Origin: Lachnospiraceae bacterium
GTDB lineage: Bacteria > Bacillota > Clostridia > Lachnospirales > Lachnospiraceae
Reading direction: 5' to 3'
Length of the DNA: 64,000 nucleotides
Assembly (NCBI GenBank): GCA_022845895.1
Contig: AP025573.1
Location: 1,584,501-1,648,500 of the forward strand
Each line of letters opens with the position of its first letter. Positions within the stretch are counted from its first letter, which is position 1. Made by a program: the position numbers and the translations under genes. Below the pieces are notes generated by a model. It was not told where the DNA came from. It was given only the letters and a program-made list of their open reading frames with translations, and searched no databases. Positions 45,371 through 53,547 of the stretch are shown here, one piece after another.

Positions 45371-46742
45371 CTTGAATATCAACTGGAAGAGTTTCTACAG
45401 AAATGTCTTCGCGCTTGTAATTCCGATGGCAGTACAGAATCTGATAAATGTAGGGGTTACCGCTGCGGACGTCATCATGCTTGGGAAGGTCGGCGAGAAG
45501 GTGCTCTCAGGCGCTTCCCTTGCGGGGCAGATTCAATTCATCATGACGCTTTTGTTCATGGGAATCACGTCAGGCGCTACGGTGCTGACCGCCCAATACT
45601 GGGGAAAAAAGGATACGAGGACGATTGAGAAGGTCCTTGGCATGGGACTTTCTGCCGGCATCGTGACTGCGGTCATGTTTGCCGCCGCCGCACTTATCAT
45701 TCCGGATGCGCTGATGCACATCTACAGTTCAGATCCGGAGGTGATAGCAGAAGGGGTAAAATATCTGAGAATCGTCGGAAGCTCTTATCTGTTCATGGCA
45801 GTGACACAGGTATACCTTAACATCATGCGGAGCATAGAGCGGGTACTCATAGCCACGTTCGTATACTCTATATCATTGCTGGTCAATATCGCTGTGAATG
45901 CATTGCTCATATTCGGGCTGATGGGCTTTCCTGTCATGGGGATACGCGGCGCCGCTGTCGGCACCTTGATTGCGCGTATAACAGAGATGGTTATCGTCCT
46001 CTTATATGCATTTATGAAAAATAAAATTGTCCGGATCCGGTTCCGGGATCTGGTAAGGATAGATAAAGTCCTGTTCAAGGACTATATGACCTATGCGATG
46101 CCGGTCGTGCTCAACGAAGTGATGTGGGGGCTTGGCAGCTCCGCCAACACAGCCATCATCGGACATCTCGGAAGTGCAGCCGTGGCGGCCAATTCTGTCG
46201 CCCAGGTGGCACGGCAGCTGGCTACGGTGGTCGTATTCGGCATTGCCCACGCCGCGGCAATCTATCTTGGCAAGACGATTGGCGAACGTAGGCTTGACTA
46301 TGCCAAGGCATACGCGAAGCGCTTTATCTGGCTGAGCGTGATTATAGGTGCCCTGGGCGGTGCCATCATCCTCATCGCGGCACCGATAGCCAATGCGAGC
46401 CTTGCGCTGACGGGACAGGCAAAGGGGTATCTGACCTTCATGTTCTTCGTCATGTCATATTTTACAGTGGCCCAGTCGCTGAACGGTACGATGGTCATCG
46501 GAATCTTCCGTTCCGGAGGAGACACGAAATTCGGGCTTATCATGGATGTGTCCACGATGTGGGGATGCTCCATCATCATAGGGGCCGTGGCGGCGTTCGT
46601 GTTCCATGCCAGCGTGCCGGTCGTGTACGTCATACTGATGAGCGATGAGCTGATAAAGGTTCCGATGACCATAAAACGGTATGCGGGATATAAGTGGCTA
46701 AAGGATGTCACGAGAGAAAAAGAAGAATTGGGAGGAGCTTGA
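45324..46742 (+). CDS. MATE family efflux transporter
   Basis: 472 residues with 12 hydrophobic helices and the MatE repeat (FALVIPMAVQNLINVGVTAADVIMLGKVGEKVLSGASLAGQ; second half from AMPVVLNEVMWGLGSSANTAIIGHLG). It overlaps the alcohol dehydrogenase gene by up to 47 bp; ATG 45333 and 45339 are alternative starts. It belongs to a different subgroup from the MATE protein encoded at 14159-15529. Substrate unknown. Confidence 0.9.
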   Translation: MRTMRMKYIKRQTTDNLNINWKSFYRNVFALVIPMAVQNLINVGVTAADVIMLGKVGEKVLSGASLAGQIQFIMTLLFMGITSGATVLTAQYWGKKDTRTIEKVLGMGLSAGIVTAVMFAAAALIIPDALMHIYSSDPEVIAEGVKYLRIVGSSYLFMAVTQVYLNIMRSIERVLIATFVYSISLLVNIAVNALLIFGLMGFPVMGIRGAAVGTLIARITEMVIVLLYAFMKNKIVRIRFRDLVRIDKVLFKDYMTYAMPVVLNEVMWGLGSSANTAIIGHLGSAAVAANSVAQVARQLATVVVFGIAHAAAIYLGKTIGERRLDYAKAYAKRFIWLSVIIGALGGAIILIAAPIANASLALTGQAKGYLTFMFFVMSYFTVAQSLNGTMVIGIFRSGGDTKFGLIMDVSTMWGCSIIIGAVAAFVFHASVPVVYVILMSDELIKVPMTIKRYAGYKWLKDVTREKEELGGA

Positions 46743-46745
46743 CAG

Positions 46746-47693
46746 ATGATTATCTTAAGCAAAGAAGACATAGAAAAGCTGGTGGATCCAGATAAGATGA
46801 TGGACCAGATTGAGGAGGCATACAAAATCTTCGGTTCCGGAGAATATTATATGCCTCCCAGGCCGTCCGTAGAGCATGACAATAAGACGCTCATGTACAT
46901 GCCCTGTTATACGAAAGAGATAATCGGAACGAAGATGCTGACAATCTTTCCTGACAACGCGAAGCTCGGTCTGCCGTCCATCGATGGCATCATCCTGCTG
47001 AACAATGCGGTGACCGGTGCGCCGGAAGCGGTCCTGGACGGCCAGTCGGTTACGGCGTGGAGGACCGGTGCAGTGGGCGGCGTGGGGATACGCCATCTGT
47101 CCAGGAAGAACTGCCATACCGTGGGCATCGTCGGCGCAGGAGTCCAGGGGTTCCATCAGGCAATCTATGCGTGCGCGGCGAGAGACATACGTACGATATA
47201 TATATTTAACCACAGCAGCCGTGACCTTGCCGATTATATGGACAGATTGGAAAAAGCTATTGATAATCCGGGCACTAAGGTAGTACAATGTAAGACAGTA
47301 GAAGAACTGACGGCCAAGAGCGATATCATCTGCACGACCACACCTTCTACCGAGCCGGTGCTGCCCGATGACAAAGAACTGCTTCGGGGCAAATGCATTA
47401 TAGCCATCGGTTCCTATACGCCAGAGATGCGGGAAATTCCGGATGCAGTCTGGAATCTTGTAGATAAGGTATATATCGAGCTTCCGTATGCATGCGAAGA
47501 GTGCGGAGACCTGAGCCAGCCCATCAAGGAGGGACGCCTGACAAGTGACAAGATTGTGCTGATGAGCGATTACCTTGCATCAAAGGAAGAAGAGGCAGAT
47601 ACAGGAAAGACCACATACTTCAAGTCAGTGGGGATGGGGCTTTTTGATGTATGTATCGCACAAAGAATATTAGAAGAAGCAAAGGAGAGGTAG
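46746..47693 (+). CDS. Ornithine cyclodeaminase / mu-crystallin family protein
   Basis: 315 residues with the family core VTAWRTGAVGGVGIRHLSRKNCHTVGIVGAGVQGFHQAIYAC (NAD-binding GAGVQG) and SDIICTTTPSTEPVL followed by IAIGSYTPEMREI. Members include ornithine cyclodeaminase, alanine dehydrogenase and ketimine reductases, so the exact reaction is open. It lies 3 bp before ridA; both fit amino-acid imine chemistry. GGGAGGAGC precedes ATG 46746. Confidence 0.88.
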   Translation: MIILSKEDIEKLVDPDKMMDQIEEAYKIFGSGEYYMPPRPSVEHDNKTLMYMPCYTKEIIGTKMLTIFPDNAKLGLPSIDGIILLNNAVTGAPEAVLDGQSVTAWRTGAVGGVGIRHLSRKNCHTVGIVGAGVQGFHQAIYACAARDIRTIYIFNHSSRDLADYMDRLEKAIDNPGTKVVQCKTVEELTAKSDIICTTTPSTEPVLPDDKELLRGKCIIAIGSYTPEMREIPDAVWNLVDKVYIELPYACEECGDLSQPIKEGRLTSDKIVLMSDYLASKEEEADTGKTTYFKSVGMGLFDVCIAQRILEEAKER

Positions 47694-47696
47694 ATT

Positions 47697-48071
47697 ATGA
47701 AAGTAGTAGCAACAGAAAAGGCACCAAAAGCATTGGGACCATATTCACAGGGGTATGTACACAACGGGATGTTCTATTCTGCGGGCCAGATTGGCGTGAA
47801 TCCAGAAGTTGACGATGTAGAAGCGACGACAATCGAAGGCCAGACAGAACAGGTATGCAAGAACGTAGGTGAAGTGCTGAAAGCAGCAGGGACAGACTTC
47901 GACCATGTAATCAAGACAACATGCTTCCTGGCAGATATGGGCGACTTTGCCGCGTTCAATGAAGTATACGCCAAATACTTTACATCCAAGCCGGCCAGAA
48001 GCTGCGTGGCAGTAAAGACATTGCCAAAGAACGTAAAATGCGAAGTAGAAGTCATCGCGGTAGTAGAATAG
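47697..48071 (+). CDS. ridA: RidA family reactive imine/enamine deaminase
   Basis: A 124-residue YjgF/YER057c/UK114 protein with GPYSQGYVHNGMFYSAGQIGVNP at the N-terminus, TCFLADMGDFAAFNEVYAKYF, and the catalytic Arg in PARSCVAVKTLPKNVKCEVEVIAVVE. It hydrolyses 2-aminoacrylate and related imines. Immediately downstream of an ornithine cyclodeaminase-like gene, it may clear that enzyme's imine products. The gene ends before two repeat hairpins. Confidence 0.95.
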   Translation: MKVVATEKAPKALGPYSQGYVHNGMFYSAGQIGVNPEVDDVEATTIEGQTEQVCKNVGEVLKAAGTDFDHVIKTTCFLADMGDFAAFNEVYAKYFTSKPARSCVAVKTLPKNVKCEVEVIAVVE

Positions 48072-48087
48072 ATTCAGAAAGATACAG

Positions 48088-48120
48088 AAGGGGACAGGTC
48101 CCGGAAAGGTCCGTCCCCTT
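48088..48120 (+). terminator. GGGGAC-type hairpin after ridA
   Basis: AAGGGGAC pairs with GTCCCCTT across a 17-nt GC-rich loop, then TTGG. Probable terminator; its ends share the GGGGACAGG start of the 78-bp palindrome at 44041. Confidence 0.5.
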
Positions 48121-48134
48121 TGGCGTGTGTGAAA

Positions 48135-48171
48135 GGGGTCAGACCCCTATGGGCCATAGGGGTCTGACCCC
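48135..48171. repeat. GGGGTCAGACCCC inverted repeat pair
   Basis: Arms 48135-48152 and 48154-48171 are perfectly complementary (18 bp) around a single base. Each contains the 13-bp near-palindrome GGGGTCAGACCCC also found at 63179-63216 and, with one change, in tcdA. Confidence 0.85.
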
Positions 48172-48201
48172 AAATCAAATTTGGAAAGAAGGATATGTAT
48201 T

Positions 48202-49032
48202 ATGGCAGAACAACAAAACGGCTGTGCGCCGTCTGACTGTGCTGGCTGCGCCCATGCAGATTCTTGCAGCAGCAAGCCTCAGGACTTGAGCGCACCGGCT
48301 AATCCATTTTCACGTGTTAAGAAGGTCATCGCGGTTGTAAGCGGCAAAGGAGGAGTGGGGAAATCCATGGTGACTGCTTCGCTGGCCAGGATGATGAGGG
48401 AGCAGGGGTTCTCTGTGGGAATCCTCGATGCGGATATCACCGGACCGTCGATTCCTAAGATGTACGGCCTGCACGAAAGTGCAAAGGGAAGTGACGAGGG
48501 AATGTTTCCGTGCGAGGCAAAAGACGGTACGAGAATCATGTCTGTCAATCTGCTTCTGGAGAATGAATCGGATCCAGTTATCTGGAGAGGCCCTGTCATC
48601 GCAGGTGTCGTGACGCAGTTCTGGTCTGATGTCATGTGGGGCGAACTGGACTATCTCTTCGTAGACATGCCACCAGGAACTGGCGATGTGCCGCTTACCG
48701 TATTCCAGTCGCTGCCGGTGGACGGGGTCGTCATCGTCACGTCGCCGCAGGACCTTGTACAGATGATAGTCAAGAAGGCTTACAATATGGCGCGCCAGAT
48801 GAACATTCCGGTTCTGGGGATTGTTGAAAACTACAGTTATCTGGCCTGCCCGGACTGCGGAAAGAAGATCTCTGTATTCGGAGAGAGCCATATCGACGAG
48901 ATAGCGTCGGAGCTCGATATACCAGTGCTGGGCAAGATGCCTATAGACCCGAAGCTTTCTGAGGCAGTGGAAAATGAAAACTTTGCCGAGGTGAGCAATG
49001 AATATCTGCAGGCGGCGGTAAATAAGATTTAA
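48202..49032 (+). CDS. Mrp/NBP35-type P-loop ATPase (Fe-S carrier)
   Basis: 276 residues. An N-terminal cysteine cluster (CAPSDCAGCAHADSC, ~8-22) resembles that of NBP35. The deviant Walker A VVSGKGGVGKSMVTASLA follows, then LDADITGPSIPKMYG, FVDMPPGTGDVPLTVFQ and the C-terminal CPDCGKK pair that bridges an Fe-S cluster in the dimer. It probably assembles or delivers 4Fe-4S clusters. ATG 48202 has AGAAGGA upstream; the upstream frame starts in the repeat region and is unlikely. Confidence 0.92.
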   Translation: MAEQQNGCAPSDCAGCAHADSCSSKPQDLSAPANPFSRVKKVIAVVSGKGGVGKSMVTASLARMMREQGFSVGILDADITGPSIPKMYGLHESAKGSDEGMFPCEAKDGTRIMSVNLLLENESDPVIWRGPVIAGVVTQFWSDVMWGELDYLFVDMPPGTGDVPLTVFQSLPVDGVVIVTSPQDLVQMIVKKAYNMARQMNIPVLGIVENYSYLACPDCGKKISVFGESHIDEIASELDIPVLGKMPIDPKLSEAVENENFAEVSNEYLQAAVNKI

Positions 49033-49052
49033 GGCTGTATCGTGGACAGCCT
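49032..49052. terminator. Short hairpin between converging genes
   Basis: AGGCTGT / ACAGCCT with a 7-nt loop between the mrp stop and the membrane-protein stop; there is no strong T-tract. Confidence 0.35.
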
Positions 49053-49566
49053 ACCAGTGCCCATGGCAGAATATGCGCTCTGTGACTGCCACGAATATAG
49101 TGGTGGCAGTATTGGCGCCGACAATCGTATAAAGCAGCCGTCTGGAATCGCCTGCGGACTTACGAAGCAGACCGTATTCAATAGGCAGTTCCGCAGCTAT
49201 AGTAAGCAGAAGATAGAAAGCGCCGACCGTATAAAAAGGGAGCGACTCTGCATACATCAGGACAGACTGCCATGGATGCCCCGGGATATGGAAAACCGGG
49301 TCTAATGAAGCACCTATATACGGTATGCAGAAAGATACCAGGTTGCCCAGAAGCATGACAAGGAATACTTTCACAGGACGCCTTATATGGCAAATGTAGT
49401 TGACGGCCAGAGTCTCCGCGGCAAGCGTTATCGCTGCCACATAAGGCAGCACGTCATAAGGGCGGGTCGTTGATATCCAGTACCAGGAGGAGTTGGCGTA
49501 AACGGTTGTGCTGTAGAAAAAGGTTATGATTATGATAACCATTGGAATCATACGTCTTTTTGACAT
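49051..49566 (-). CDS. Small integral membrane protein of unknown function
   Basis: 171 residues. An N-terminal signal-like helix (MIPMVIIIITFFYSTTVYANS) is followed by about three or four further helices (VLPYVAAITLAAETLAVNYI, VFLVMLLGNLVSFCIPYIG, LPFYTVGAFYLLLTIAAELPIEYG, LYTIVGANTATTIFVAVTERI). There are no recognisable catalytic motifs. SD AGGAGG lies upstream of ATG 49566. I do not recognise the family. Confidence 0.75.
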   Translation of the reverse strand: MSKRRMIPMVIIIITFFYSTTVYANSSWYWISTTRPYDVLPYVAAITLAAETLAVNYICHIRRPVKVFLVMLLGNLVSFCIPYIGASLDPVFHIPGHPWQSVLMYAESLPFYTVGAFYLLLTIAAELPIEYGLLRKSAGDSRRLLYTIVGANTATTIFVAVTERIFCHGHW

Positions 49567-49697
49567 GGCGGGTGCCTCCTTTCAATCTAGCATTATTGTA
49601 CCATAATAAGAAATCAGTAAGGCGAAAGAAAACCTTATCTTTTTCTTAGACATTACGTCAGATTCACTTTGAGATAAATATTGTGAACTATATACAA

Positions 49698-49726
49698 TTG
49701 ACTAATAAGAACGTATGTTCTATAAT
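49698..49726 (+). promoter_or_regulatory. Strong promoter with a LexA box in its spacer
   Basis: TTGACT (49698-49703), 17-nt spacer, perfect TATAAT (49721-49726). It drives the MrpR-like gene through a ~160-nt leader. Confidence 0.85.
49709..49720. promoter_or_regulatory. lexA box: LexA (DinR-type SOS) box
   Basis: GAACGTATGTTC matches the Gram-positive SOS consensus GAAC-N4-GTTC and ends exactly where the -10 element begins. LexA bound here would block the promoter until DNA damage. Confidence 0.8.
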
Positions 49727-49758
49727 GGAAGTATAAAACATAGACATGCGCTTAATAA

Positions 49759-49808
49759 TTACCCTCAGCCGGAGCAGGCGTGCGCATGCCTCTGACCGCT
49801 GAGGGTAA
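49759..49808 (+). promoter_or_regulatory. Two-stage hairpin in the MrpR-like gene leader
   Basis: Outer arms TTACCCTCAGC / GCTGAGGGTAA (11 bp) enclose an inner near-perfect palindrome AGGCGTGCGCATGCCT. It is followed by AGTCTTTTGTG. It could be an attenuator, a terminator of upstream transcription or an operator. Confidence 0.6.
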
Positions 49809-49890
49809 AGTCTTTTGTGTAATATTGGGAAATCAAATTGACGTTGATTCTCTTTCTATGCTATGCTGTCACACAAGAGGTGTAAGGTCT

Positions 49891-50820
49891 ATGTATAATG
49901 AACAAAGAAAAAAGGAGTATTTGGAGTATAAGAAGCAGGACTACCTGAAGCATCTGTTCATGGATTCGGCGCAGTATGAGGCAGAGCTTGGCAGAGACTT
50001 GTGTGAGATGGAGACGTCGGAGCTGCTTCATTTTCTTATCCGATACGACGGATTCCGGACGTTTGAGGATAAGAGGCGGCAGCTTTCCAACTATGTGGAA
50101 TGGTGCGTGATAAAAGGATACGCAGCTTTCAACTGGATTTCCCTTAAAGTGGTTCCGAACAGGGAGCTGAAGGACATTTTTCTGTCGGCGAAAGAGGAGT
50201 TCTATATATCGAAGCAGCTGTATCGCCAATATGTAGATTGTCTGCTGGACTCGGCTTATGGAGTGTATATTGCCTCCGCTTTCGCAAGCATATACGAAGG
50301 AATATCGGGAAAGGGCTTTTATAACATGGTCAACCTCAGGCGGAGCCAGATTGGTGAGGACGGCGGTCTGCTGCATCTGCCGGACGGTACGGACAGGACC
50401 ATATCTAAAGAGCTGTCCGGGATGCTGATTGCCACATCAGAGGTGGAAATGATCCGCAAGGAAAAGACGGTCCGTTATGTGTCCTCTCTCTATCCGGATT
50501 CTGTATGGAAGATACGGAAGAATGAAACGGTAACCTACTCCAAATTACAGAGGAAGTTTGTATATCTTATAGAGGAAATGAAAAAGATTCTTGGGGAGAA
50601 GCGGATTTCCAAGACTTCGATAGAGCGCAGCGGATATTTCAACAGAATCTATGATAAAGTTCTTGAGGACGGTACGGATATCCGCAAGTTAAAGCTGGGA
50701 ACAGACAAGGAAGCAGTTCTGGAGAACCTGTCTTATGACAGATACTTTGAAGATTCTGGATGGAATATGGATATGAGGAAATTCATCCGTTCTTATCAGT
50801 CCTATCTCAACCAGATATAA
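49891..50820 (+). CDS. MrpR-like protein (phage lytic-cycle repressor / inactive tyrosine recombinase fold)
   Basis: 309 residues. The N-terminal part (MYNEQRKKEYLEYKKQDYLKHLFMDS, ELLHFLIRYDGFRTFEDKRRQLSNYVEWCVIKGY) resembles a SAM-like core-binding domain. The C-terminal part (LYRQYVDCLLDSAYGVYIASAFASIYEGISGKGFYNMVNLRRSQI) resembles a tyrosine-recombinase core but lacks the R-K-HxxR-Y catalytic set. This matches the SPbeta MrpR/YopR type, which represses lytic genes; the assignment is moderate. ATG 49891 follows AAGAGGTG. An SOS promoter drives it. A small gene follows 30 bp downstream. Confidence 0.6.
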   Translation: MYNEQRKKEYLEYKKQDYLKHLFMDSAQYEAELGRDLCEMETSELLHFLIRYDGFRTFEDKRRQLSNYVEWCVIKGYAAFNWISLKVVPNRELKDIFLSAKEEFYISKQLYRQYVDCLLDSAYGVYIASAFASIYEGISGKGFYNMVNLRRSQIGEDGGLLHLPDGTDRTISKELSGMLIATSEVEMIRKEKTVRYVSSLYPDSVWKIRKNETVTYSKLQRKFVYLIEEMKKILGEKRISKTSIERSGYFNRIYDKVLEDGTDIRKLKLGTDKEAVLENLSYDRYFEDSGWNMDMRKFIRSYQSYLNQI

Positions 50821-50850
50821 GACCGCGCTCTTTCCACTTTGGAGGATGGT

Positions 50851-51096
50851 ATGTATAAGGTTGTTGCAACAGAAACATTTGTCGATATTATAGAACAGTG
50901 TGGTCCCTTCTGCATAGCTGATGTGGATATGGACACCGGTAATGCCAAGCTGATAAAGAGACGGCAGCTATTGGATATCGTGCAGATCTGTACGGAGATA
51001 AGGTGCTATCAAGACGATATGCTTAAGCGGTATGATATATACTACCGGGAGAATGAGGACAGCAGGCTTGCAAGAGTGCTGATGGAGGCGGGATAA
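50851..51096 (+). CDS. Small 81-residue protein downstream of the MrpR-like gene
   Basis: A soluble, acidic protein (MYKVVATETFVDIIEQCGPFCIADVDMDTGNAKLIKRR to LARVLMEAG) with no membrane segment. A GGAGG SD precedes ATG 50851. It is probably co-transcribed with the MrpR-like gene and ends before a strong terminator. I do not recognise a family. The position suggests a lysogeny- or SOS-linked accessory factor (inference only). Confidence 0.6.
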   Translation: MYKVVATETFVDIIEQCGPFCIADVDMDTGNAKLIKRRQLLDIVQICTEIRCYQDDMLKRYDIYYRENEDSRLARVLMEAG

Positions 51097-51138
51097 GACA
51101 AGATTATATGTAAGAATGTAATGGCCAGAACAAAAAAG

Positions 51139-51186
51139 GGCAGACGCACAGGAGATACGGAGTATCCCTGATGCGTCTGCCTTTTT
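51139..51186. terminator. Bidirectional terminator at the prophage lysis-gene end
   Basis: GGCAGACGCA / TGCGTCTGCC 10-bp stem, preceded by A6 and followed by T5. It separates the plus-strand MrpR-like unit from the minus-strand lysis and tail genes. Confidence 0.85.
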
Positions 51187-51237
51187 CTTAAGAGAGCATC
51201 TGCCTCACCGGACTAAGGCAGAAGAAGCCTGTCTCAA

Positions 51238-52041
51238 TTATAGACTCAAAAGCTTTGTCCATGTTGCAGGACCGACGATGCCATCGGGTGTAAGAGAGTG
51301 GTCTTTCTGAAAAGATTTTACTGCCTTCTGTGTCTCAGTGCCAAGTATGCCGTCAGCTCCAGTGGAACCACATGAATATCCAAGCGAGATCAGCCTCTCC
51401 TGCATCAGCTTTGTGATGCCCCCTGAGGCGCCGGGAGAAAGCATAGGGCAGCCCTTAAGCGTGTTGGGGCCTGCTATACCGTCCACAGTCTGATGGCTGA
51501 AGCCCTGACGGTTACATTCGCTCTGCAGCCGGGCAATCCAGGATGTGCTGACATTCTGGGACGGTTTATTTCCGGAAGAGGAGACAGTGACAGTACCTGT
51601 AGCGGATGCCCCGGCTATTTCTGAGAATGGAAAATTAGTCCCTGGGCATGAAGTGGCACATACATCACAGTGCCGTTGTATTTTCGTGATTCCATACTTC
51701 CTTTTTAGATAGGCGACTAAATTCTTCCCTGCATTTATTTGTGTATCAGGCATTGTTTCCTTCATATAGGCCCCTTCAAAACAGATGCCCAGAGAATTGG
51801 AATTGCTTCCGGATGCGTGGGCTCCGACGGCCCATTCAGGCCGTCCTCTTTCGATGGTCCCATTTTTCCTCACGACGAAATGGTAGCCGATACCGGCCCA
51901 TCCGTTCGCTTTATGCCATTTGTGAATGACAGAGGCATCGCAGGAAGATGCTTCTGCGTGGTGTAAGATGATACGGGATGTAGAATTCCTCCGGCTGAGT
52001 GACCCGAAAGACAGGTTCGTTTCTTTAATGCTTATGTTCAT
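51238..52041 (-). CDS. Phage endolysin: N-acetylmuramoyl-L-alanine amidase with peptidoglycan-binding repeats
   Basis: 267 residues. Amidase_2/PGRP domain at ~20-150 with zinc ligands in IILHHAEAS and RHCDVCATSCPGTNFPF and the core GIGYHFVVRKNGTIERGRPEWAVGAHASGSN. After a Ser/Thr linker there are two peptidoglycan-binding segments (FSHQTVDGIAGPNTLKGC and LISLGYSCGSTGADGILGTETQKAVKSFQ). It cleaves the amide bond between MurNAc and the peptide to release phage. SD AAGGAG is upstream, and the holin-like gene lies 28 bp before it. Confidence 0.92.
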   Translation of the reverse strand: MNISIKETNLSFGSLSRRNSTSRIILHHAEASSCDASVIHKWHKANGWAGIGYHFVVRKNGTIERGRPEWAVGAHASGSNSNSLGICFEGAYMKETMPDTQINAGKNLVAYLKRKYGITKIQRHCDVCATSCPGTNFPFSEIAGASATGTVTVSSSGNKPSQNVSTSWIARLQSECNRQGFSHQTVDGIAGPNTLKGCPMLSPGASGGITKLMQERLISLGYSCGSTGADGILGTETQKAVKSFQKDHSLTPDGIVGPATWTKLLSL

Positions 52042-52069
52042 TTTATCACTCCTTATAGGTGTTCATATG

Positions 52070-52504
52070 TTAATCATCAGGTTTTATTGGCAGCTGCTTG
52101 ATACATTTTCTGAATTTTTCGTCTCCGGTATGGTTGCCCCCAATCTCGTTATATACGGTATGGAGGCTGACAAATTCTTCATATTCGTCTTCAGGAATAT
52201 AGCCCTTGTTAAGATAGACTTTATACTTCTGGTTTATCCTGTCGGATAAGATGACGCGGTTTGCATCACAGAGCTTGTCAATATTATCAGCTTGCATATC
52301 CAGACGGCTGCTGATATCAGAGATTCTTTTTGACTCCTGCTCTCGTTTTAAGATACGCTTGGACGTGATGCCCAGATAGTTTAACAGCCAGTCTGCTGCA
52401 GAGATAACCTCTTTTAGCAAAAAGATTACCCCGAGCATATAGATGAAGAACGTGGTAAAAGTCAGAGGATGGCTGACATTCATGAGGTATTTTAATAAGT
52501 TCAT
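52070..52504 (-). CDS. Holin-like phage membrane protein
   Basis: 144 residues. One or two N-terminal hydrophobic stretches (PLTFTTFFIYMLGVIFLLKEVISAADWLL, ~12-42) are followed by a charged helical region (ILKREQESKRISDISSRLDMQADNIDKL) and an acidic/basic tail. The position directly before the endolysin gene fits a holin or lysis-associated protein. I base the call on context and topology, not on a recognised family signature. Confidence 0.55.
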   Translation of the reverse strand: MNLLKYLMNVSHPLTFTTFFIYMLGVIFLLKEVISAADWLLNYLGITSKRILKREQESKRISDISSRLDMQADNIDKLCDANRVILSDRINQKYKVYLNKGYIPEDEYEEFVSLHTVYNEIGGNHTGDEKFRKCIKQLPIKPDD

Positions 52505-52694
52505 ATGGTTATTGCACCAGTCCTTTCTGAAGATGTTGTAAGAAAATTGCCCAGACAGGGCGGATTTTAGAATGTTTTGGTGTTGCGGAAGAACAAAGTA
52601 CGTAGCATTCTGTAGATATGTGAGGACAAAATACCGTTGCTTAAGGATTCTGTATTGATGTAGATATTTTGGGGAGATGGTGGTTGCGTTGCTG

Positions 52695-52710
52695 AATTAA
52701 ATAGCAAATT
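52695..52710 (+). repeat. Recombination site 4 (plus orientation)
   Basis: AATTAAATAGCAAATT, identical to sites 1 and 3; it starts module D. Confidence 0.8.
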
Positions 52711-53092
52711 ATTAGATTATCAAGTGAAACAAGATTCCGGAGTATATGGAACTAATATAATCTTTGTTCGTTTAGGTAATTTTGTCTATTTCGCTATAAA
52801 TGGCTTAATGAATAAGATACCTAAGGTTAATAGCTGGAGTTCAATTAATCTATACACAATCAAAGATAAGAAGCTGTTCCCAAATGAAAATTTTGATGTT
52901 GTATATAGCTTGGAACGTGATGGTAGTGTTGAAGATTTTACTAATGCAAGAAATACGTTTATTGTCTTTAATAGAACACATAAGACTATTCAGCTGTGGT
53001 GTCGTTCTGGGGGTATTGATTGGTCTTCATATGGAAATGGACATACTTATTGGTCCTGTGGAAGTTATTTATCATCACTTTTATTAGTTTAG
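52695..53092 (+). CDS. Silent tail-fibre C-terminal module D
   Basis: In the frame set by the site the module reads ELNSKLLDYQVKQDSGVYG and continues TNIIFVRLGNFVYFAINGLM to a C-terminus SYLSSLLLV (about 132 residues). No SD or natural start codon is present, and it is low-GC. The 190 bp upstream (52505-52694) hold no gene I can support. It would be expressed only after inversion joins it to the tail gene at site 1. Confidence 0.7.
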
Positions 53093-53136
53093 AAAATCTT
53101 TTTAGTCTTATCAGTGATTAACATAGGACAAGTTAC

Positions 53137-53480
53137 TTATAGCTTTTTTGTATAGTACAAAGTAGCATATATGCCATATCCACTGCCCCATTGCTCTTTA
53201 TTTTTGAAGAGGATATTTGAGGAATTGACTTGAAACAGATGTGTAGTAGCAACACCATTTAGATAATAGGCATTAAAATATCCTCCGAGTTTACACTCAG
53301 CATAGACCATTTTTGATACTCCAGAAATACCATGGGGAATTTCAACAAGTTGATATGTTGAAGATGCAACAAAGTTTCCCATGTTACTTTTCACTGTTTT
53401 ACGAAATAATGGCTCTCCTTCAAACATACCAATTTGTTGTTCTTCCAACCAATCTACATTTTTTAATTTGCTATTTAATT
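53137..53480 (-). CDS. Silent tail-fibre C-terminal module C
   Basis: Minus-strand module reading KLNSKLKNVDWLEEQQIG, then MFEGEPLFRKTVKSNMGNF and a beta-rich end ATLYYTKKL (about 114 residues). The GEPLFRKT segment is typical of phage tail-fibre tips. It lies in the same orientation as the expressed module, so it could reach the tail gene only through two successive inversions or a deletion. Confidence 0.7.
53465..53480 (-). repeat. Recombination site 3 (minus orientation)
   Basis: AATTAAATAGCAAATT on the minus strand; the upstream bases TACTA are shared with site 2. Confidence 0.8.
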
Positions 53481-53547
53481 TAGTAAAGGTTAACAGTTTC
53501 TTCTCTCCACTCAGCTTGTTACAATTAAGCAGAAAGGAGATGATAAC

